Shown here: positions 59,749 to 64,000 of the stretch, in pieces
Layout of the letters: each line of letters begins with the position of its first letter
Position numbering within the stretch: position 1 is the first letter of the stretch
Source of the DNA: RBG-16-64-43 sp964353865
GTDB taxonomy: Bacteria; Chloroflexota; Anaerolineae; Anaerolineales; RBG-16-64-43
NCBI GenBank assembly: GCA_964353865.1
Contig: CAYGXJ010000035.1
Span: 1-64,000, forward strand
Length of the DNA stretch: 64,000 bases
Reading direction: 5' to 3'
Notes under the pieces: generated by a model
What the model was told of the DNA's origin: nothing
Databases searched by the model: none
The model's input: the letters and a program-made list of their open reading frames with translations, nothing else
Program-made: the position numbers and the translations under genes

Positions 59749-60803
59749 ATGAGCTCCTTGTCGTTCGCCTCGGGAGGGTCTCGTGGCGTGCCGCCCCGCG
59801 GCGGGTGCGGCGCGGCAAAGTCATCGAAGAACCCCTTCAGCCGGCGCAGGAGTTCCTCGCCGTCGACATCGCCGGGGGCGTGGCGCGGCAGCCACAGCGG
59901 ATCCGCGCCGCGCACGACCTGGCCGCGCACTGTGGCGCACGCGGCAGAATAGCCCGCCTCGCGCGCCAGCGCAAGCGTGCCCGGGGCCACCGCGTCTCGG
60001 AAGCCATAGGGATAGGCAAGCACCGTGATCGGCCGGCCGGTGATCTCCGCCAGGTGCCGCCGACTCTCGCGTAGTTCGTATGCCTGCACCGCCGCCGGAT
60101 GTGCCGCCAGCCACAAGTGGTGAATTGTATGGCTTTGAACATCGACCCGGCGGCTCGCCGCAAGCTGGCGGCATTCGCTTTCGATGAGTGGCCGGTGGTC
60201 TTCGCGCACGCTGCGGCCGGTCCCCTGCCCATGGGCCAGGTCGTTCAACACTTGCTCCCGCACCTCGGTCGTTGCCGGACGCAGGCGCATATGCAGCGCG
60301 TCGTAAACCGCGCGCAACGGCGTGCCAGTCGGCCACGTCAGACGTTCGCCATTGACCTCAAGCTCGAGATCCCGCGTGGCGGTCACTCCGCGTCCGAGCG
60401 TCTGCGCCTCGAGGTCATCCCACCAGAATTCACACCGCCCATCCAGGTATCCGGCGGTCACGAACACCGTGGCCGGGAGGTCGAATCGTTCGCACAGCGG
60501 GCGCACCGCGTACAGGCTGTCGGCATACCCGTCGTCGAAGGTGATAACCACCGCGCGCCGCGGAAGCCTGCCCTCGCGCAGCCGCGCCGGCATCTCCCCC
60601 AGGGGGATAACGCTGCAGCGCCGCCGCAACACGTCGAGGTGTTCGGCGAAATGCGCCGGCGAGACGCACAACCCGCGTGGGTCCTCGGCCACCTGCGCTA
60701 CGCGGTGATACATGAGGATAACCGCCCGCGGCCGGCTGCGTTGCCACAGGCGTTTGAGGGCCCGCCGCGGCCGGCTAAACATACTCGCGATGGGAGTCTC
60801 CAT
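59745..60803 (-). CDS. Polysaccharide deacetylase
   Basis: A 352-residue carbohydrate esterase family 4 enzyme. AVILMYHRV opens the domain, VVITFDDGYADS holds the catalytic and metal Asp pair, and DVQSHTIHHLWL supplies the two metal histidines. VLAYPYGFRDAV is the motif-3 region. It removes N-acetyl groups from GlcNAc-containing glycans. I see a short basic N-terminus but no clear signal peptide. It fits glycan tailoring and overlaps the methyltransferase start. Confidence 0.92.
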   Translation of the reverse strand: METPIASMFSRPRRALKRLWQRSRPRAVILMYHRVAQVAEDPRGLCVSPAHFAEHLDVLRRRCSVIPLGEMPARLREGRLPRRAVVITFDDGYADSLYAVRPLCERFDLPATVFVTAGYLDGRCEFWWDDLEAQTLGRGVTATRDLELEVNGERLTWPTGTPLRAVYDALHMRLRPATTEVREQVLNDLAHGQGTGRSVREDHRPLIESECRQLAASRRVDVQSHTIHHLWLAAHPAAVQAYELRESRRHLAEITGRPITVLAYPYGFRDAVAPGTLALAREAGYSAACATVRGQVVRGADPLWLPRHAPGDVDGEELLRRLKGFFDDFAAPHPPRGGTPRDPPEANDKELM

Positions 60804-60811
60804 GCGGGCTT

Positions 60812-61951
60812 TCAGCTGACCTCGGCGTACAATTGTAGGTGCCGATCGGCGTAGTGAGCCGCAGAAAACACATCGCGCGCGCGCCGCGAGAGCTCACTGC
60901 GGAAAGGCAGCGAGACCCTCTCGCTCTCCAGCGTCGACAGAATGCTCCGAGCCAGTTGCTCAGGTTCCATCTCGCGGTCGGCCAGACCGATCGCGGCCGG
61001 AATCTCCAGGGCATGGTTAAGATCGTCGGCCTGAGCACTCCATGTGAGAGCGGCCAGTCCGCGGCAGGCCGCTTCGCGCGCGGCATGGCTGCCCCTCTCC
61101 GGCTGGCCCGGCAGCACGAGCAGCGCGGTCCGGTCGAAAACTTCGCGCAATTGCGCTGCCGAGACCACTCCGCCGAGGGTCACCGGCAACTGCTCGGCAT
61201 CAATCATCGAGCGCGACTCCCCATCGGCAGTGACCTCGCCGCATACTGTCAGGTGGCAGCTACGCCGCAGGGTCTCGTCGGCGCGCAGTGCGGTGAGGAT
61301 CGCCTCCAGGTTGCGCTTGGCACGCCGCCCGCCGACAAAGACGAGCGTGTTCGCAGCAGGGGAGGCCGCGGCCGAGCCGCCTAAGAACGCAGGGCTGACC
61401 GGCGGCGGAAGAACGCGCCCCCGCGGTGCCGTCAGCCCGCTGCGAGCCAGGGCCATGCGGCTCGGGAAGATGACCGCCGCATACGACTCGGGGCGCGCTT
61501 CGATCGATCCCTCCGGATGAGTCAGAACAATTGGCGTGCGCACGCCCAGCGCGCGTACCATCCCCATGAAACGCCGCATGCCGAGATGATCGTGGAGGAC
61601 ATCGGGCATGCCGTTGGCCAGCGCGCGGCGCAAGGCAGCCAATTCCATCCAGGCAAAGACCACCTGCCGCAAGGAGCGAGGCAATGGACGCAGCCTTGGC
61701 ACGGTCGAGAACAGTACACGCAAATCCCCGACCACCGGCAGTTCCATCGTCGACCATACGCGGGCTGAGAGGCCGGGAGCGACGGCCCACTTAAAGTCGG
61801 TGCCGATGGCCTCCGGCGAAGGGAACATGTCCAACGTGCACCCGCGGCGGATGAGTTCTTCCGCCAGGAGCGCTGCGGTGCGATACGCCGGCCCGGCGAT
61901 CGGGTCGACGGCTGCAGATTTAAGGAAGGGCTGAACGGCAAGCACGCGCAT
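60812..61951 (-). CDS. Family 4 glycosyltransferase
   Basis: A 379-residue GT-B-like protein. MRVLAVQPFLKSAAVDPIAG begins the acceptor domain, NTLVFVGGRRAKRNLEAILTAL begins the donor domain and VLPGQPERGSHAAREAACRGLAAL occupies the donor-site position. That site is more divergent than in the neighbouring GT4 genes, so the enzyme may use an unusual donor. It starts 15 bases after the upstream methyltransferase stop and ends 8 bases before the deacetylase gene. Confidence 0.82.
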   Translation of the reverse strand: MRVLAVQPFLKSAAVDPIAGPAYRTAALLAEELIRRGCTLDMFPSPEAIGTDFKWAVAPGLSARVWSTMELPVVGDLRVLFSTVPRLRPLPRSLRQVVFAWMELAALRRALANGMPDVLHDHLGMRRFMGMVRALGVRTPIVLTHPEGSIEARPESYAAVIFPSRMALARSGLTAPRGRVLPPPVSPAFLGGSAAASPAANTLVFVGGRRAKRNLEAILTALRADETLRRSCHLTVCGEVTADGESRSMIDAEQLPVTLGGVVSAAQLREVFDRTALLVLPGQPERGSHAAREAACRGLAALTWSAQADDLNHALEIPAAIGLADREMEPEQLARSILSTLESERVSLPFRSELSRRARDVFSAAHYADRHLQLYAEVS

Positions 61952-61966
61952 GTCGTCTCGCGTCCC

Positions 61967-62887
61967 CTATTCCTCTTCTCGCGAAGCCACTCGGCCGATC
62001 CCGATCCGCCGCAACACGCGCCGCCCCATGCGCCTGATGAAATGCGCTCCGAAGATAGCTTCAGGCGGCTGAGCCTTAGAGCTGCTCCCAGCTGCCATGA
62101 ATGCTTGCAGGTACTTCTCCCAGTCGGTCCACACCAAGTTGAAGAGGCCTAGATAGTCGACCAAGAGCGGGTGGGCACGCGAGTCAAAGGAGAGGCCCAG
62201 TGGGCCATAGGTCCGCAGTACCAGGTGACTGTCCCACACAGAGCCGGCGGGGGACTCGGCCACCTCGCAGAAGGCACGCCGGGTGGCGTGAACGTTGTGC
62301 CACAACACAATGGAGTGAGCGTCTAGATATGGACAGAGGCCCTCGAAATCGGCGTGCGCCGCTTCATCGGTATGTCGGCCGTCGATGAAGGCCAGATCAA
62401 CGACCACCGAGCGTCGTCCAAGTGCAGCTTCCAGCGTGCGCGGGATGTCGATCGGGCTTGTTCCGGTCGCGATGTGAGCATTCTTCGTAGGGAGGTGTGA
62501 GGCAATTTCCAGGCTCAGCCTGCGTGCGGCCTCCCCCGCCTCGCCCTCCGACCAGTTGTCGATCGCAACGACCTGACACGCCGGCTCCGCTAGGGCAAGG
62601 CAAAAGGTGCTTAGTCCGAACCCGTTCCCAACGATGTATGCGACCTTCGGGCTGACGAGTCCGCAGAGATCGAAGAAGACCCCGATCTCATCATCGCCGA
62701 TCGATGTGCCTGTCATCTTCCCGACCGCGTTGTACCCGGCCCACGCCGCCAGCTGGTATCCCCAGGTCGTCCCGCCGCTGCGCGGAGACACCTTTCGCTC
62801 AAGCTGCGCCCCTTGATCATGGTACAGGTCGAATAGGCGTGCCTTGAGGTCCGTGGTCGCCTTGAGGTAGGGCCTCAACGGGATCAT
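61967..62887 (-). CDS. Class I SAM-dependent methyltransferase-like protein
   Basis: A 306-residue protein. PKVAYIVGNGFGLSTFCLAL is a motif-I-type loop after a beta strand, QVVAIDNWSEG holds the acidic end of strand 2, and VVDLAFIDGRHTDEAAHADF is the strand 4 acid motif seen in CmcI/MTase_24-like families. HSIVLWHNVHATRRAF follows. It would methylate a sugar or small molecule. It sits between two GT4 genes in the cluster, 15 and 11 bases from its neighbours. Confidence 0.8.
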   Translation of the reverse strand: MIPLRPYLKATTDLKARLFDLYHDQGAQLERKVSPRSGGTTWGYQLAAWAGYNAVGKMTGTSIGDDEIGVFFDLCGLVSPKVAYIVGNGFGLSTFCLALAEPACQVVAIDNWSEGEAGEAARRLSLEIASHLPTKNAHIATGTSPIDIPRTLEAALGRRSVVVDLAFIDGRHTDEAAHADFEGLCPYLDAHSIVLWHNVHATRRAFCEVAESPAGSVWDSHLVLRTYGPLGLSFDSRAHPLLVDYLGLFNLVWTDWEKYLQAFMAAGSSSKAQPPEAIFGAHFIRRMGRRVLRRIGIGRVASREEE

Positions 62888-62898
62888 ATATCCGCCAT

Positions 62899-64000
62899 CT
62901 ATCGCCGCCTGACGACTTGTTGATACGCAGCCAGGTACTCCTGCCCGAAGCGTTCGAGCGTGAAGTCACGCCGGGCGTGCGCTGCAATCGTGGCGCGCGC
63001 CGCATCGCTTTGGGAGGGACCGTTGAGCAGGCCACGAATCACGTCGGCCAGGTCGCCGGCCGATTGGGTCCGTCCATCAAAGGGCGCTCCCACCGGCGTC
63101 TCCCACCACCGCTCGAGTTCGCGGACCTGAGCGGCCCAGCCCACAACGGGTGTTCCGCAGGCCAGCGCCTCGAGCAGCGCGATGCTGAACCCCTCCAACC
63201 GGCTGGGGTTAACCAGCGCCTGGCTGTGCGCCAACACGGTGCGCAGCTCGGCCACGGACAGGCGGCCGTCGAAGACGACATTCAGCCCGTGGCGCTCGGC
63301 ATACTCGCGCAATTCCGGTTCGCGCTCGCCGGCCCCGCACAGATGCAGCGGGTGGTCATTCAGCTCGGGATCGAGGCGGTAGGCGCTCAGCAGCAGGTCC
63401 ACCCCCTTGGCCTCGGTCAGCCCACCGACGAAAACCAGCCCGCGACGCGACGCGGCCGGCACGAGTGGCGCCTGGAGAAACGCCGCGTCGATCGGGTAGT
63501 AGATGACGCTCGTTCGGTCGCGCCCCAGAGCGGTGCTCGCACAGACCAGGTCCTGCAGCGCGCGCGAGACGAAGACCACGTGCTCGTAAGTGTCGAGTTG
63601 CTTGCCGGGCTCGCCGGTATGGTGGGTAAACACCACCGGGGGGCGGCGGCGCATCTCGGCCAGAATGAGCGGCAAGAGGGTCAACCGCTGATGGGAGTGA
63701 ATGATGTCGGGGGCAAAATCGGCCAGCGCGCGGCGCAACCCCTCGAAATAGAGCAGGCTCACCTGAAAGCCGCGATCCTGCCGGATCTGGCGCGCCACGC
63801 GGCTCGCGCGGCGTGCGGCCCCCAGTATGTGCCTCGCGCCAGGCAAAGCCATGGTCGGCAGAACCGGCAGGCGCGACCCGGAACGCAAGCCGAACATGGC
63901 CGGTTGAAGCCAGAGGCGTTCGGGGAAGGGGAAGAGCGCGACCTCGTGCCCGTGGTCGAGGAGATACTCGGTGAGCAGGAGCGCCGCCCGCGACTTGCCC
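62899..64000 (-). CDS. Family 4 glycosyltransferase, N-terminus beyond the right edge
   Basis: A partial gene; the frame is open to the window edge, so at least 366 residues are present. Upstream of the ATG at 63897 the sequence still reads like a real N-terminal domain (GKSRAALLLTEYLLDHGHEV), so that Met is internal. IIHSHQRLTLLPLILAEM is in the acceptor domain and LVFVGGLTEAKGVDLLLSAY begins the donor domain. NPSRLEGFSIALLEALACGTP contains the EX7E motif. It is 11 bases upstream of the methyltransferase gene and confirms that the glycan cluster continues to the right. Confidence 0.92.
   Translation of the reverse strand, partial: GKSRAALLLTEYLLDHGHEVALFPFPERLWLQPAMFGLRSGSRLPVLPTMALPGARHILGAARRASRVARQIRQDRGFQVSLLYFEGLRRALADFAPDIIHSHQRLTLLPLILAEMRRRPPVVFTHHTGEPGKQLDTYEHVVFVSRALQDLVCASTALGRDRTSVIYYPIDAAFLQAPLVPAASRRGLVFVGGLTEAKGVDLLLSAYRLDPELNDHPLHLCGAGEREPELREYAERHGLNVVFDGRLSVAELRTVLAHSQALVNPSRLEGFSIALLEALACGTPVVGWAAQVRELERWWETPVGAPFDGRTQSAGDLADVIRGLLNGPSQSDAARATIAAHARRDFTLERFGQEYLAAYQQVVRRR

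Overview
The window is high-GC bacterial chromosome. The most likely source is a member of the Chloroflexota (Anaerolineae-like). The reasons are the combination of RNase J, RNase Y and RNase Z, a bacterial NurA-HerA pair, a DUF4013 protein, Pro-Thr-rich linkers in anchored TPR proteins, and no visible outer-membrane polysaccharide export genes. This placement rests on gene content only and is moderately secure.

Left part (1-8.8 kb). The window opens inside hutU. A 570-base gene-free stretch follows that carries dispersed repeats with GTCATTGCGAG and GTCATTCCGA ends. Next comes a loosely packed accessory block: an MFS transporter, a 54-residue membrane protein, a DUF4013 membrane protein, a DUF3800-like protein, a nitroreductase, a lipoprotein, a PPOX-type flavoprotein, and a decayed ABC exporter. 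The exporter's permease is split by a frameshift. Its ATPase survives only as a C-terminal remnant fused in frame to the start of an unrelated protein. hutI then resumes histidine degradation, about 7.7 kb away from hutU.

Middle (8.8-38.5 kb). This is a housekeeping region. A moxR-DUF58-DUF4129 operon diverges from nurA. nurA is followed by an SDR enzyme, a HAD-IIA phosphatase, a HAS-barrel-like protein and herA, which together look like a DNA-end-processing locus. Then come a stand-alone receiver domain, rny, recX, and recA under a promoter with a palindromic SOS-type operator. A csoR-copZ-copA copper operon follows, with a readable promoter and operator. Immediately upstream of csoR lies an IS1202/ISNCY-like insertion sequence. 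Its transposase is broken by five precise 19-24 bp hairpin insertions, and a sixth sits in its right inverted repeat. After that come fmdB, rnz, a set of membrane-anchored TPR proteins, rnj and a cold-shock gene.

Right part (38.5-64 kb). One long, tightly packed minus-strand cluster makes a surface glycan. It contains a CapD/FlaA1-type dehydratase, a UDP-sugar epimerase, many GT4 glycosyltransferases, one GT2 enzyme, three large GT-C-like membrane proteins, a Gfo/Idh/MocA oxidoreductase, two methyltransferases, a polysaccharide deacetylase and a large unassigned GT-B-like protein. The cluster runs off the right edge inside another GT4 gene.

The most unusual signal is the set of hairpin insertions in the IS element. 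Their arms differ in sequence, but the design (arm, loop, complementary arm, CAGG-type tail) is constant, and removing them restores a full-length transposase frame.
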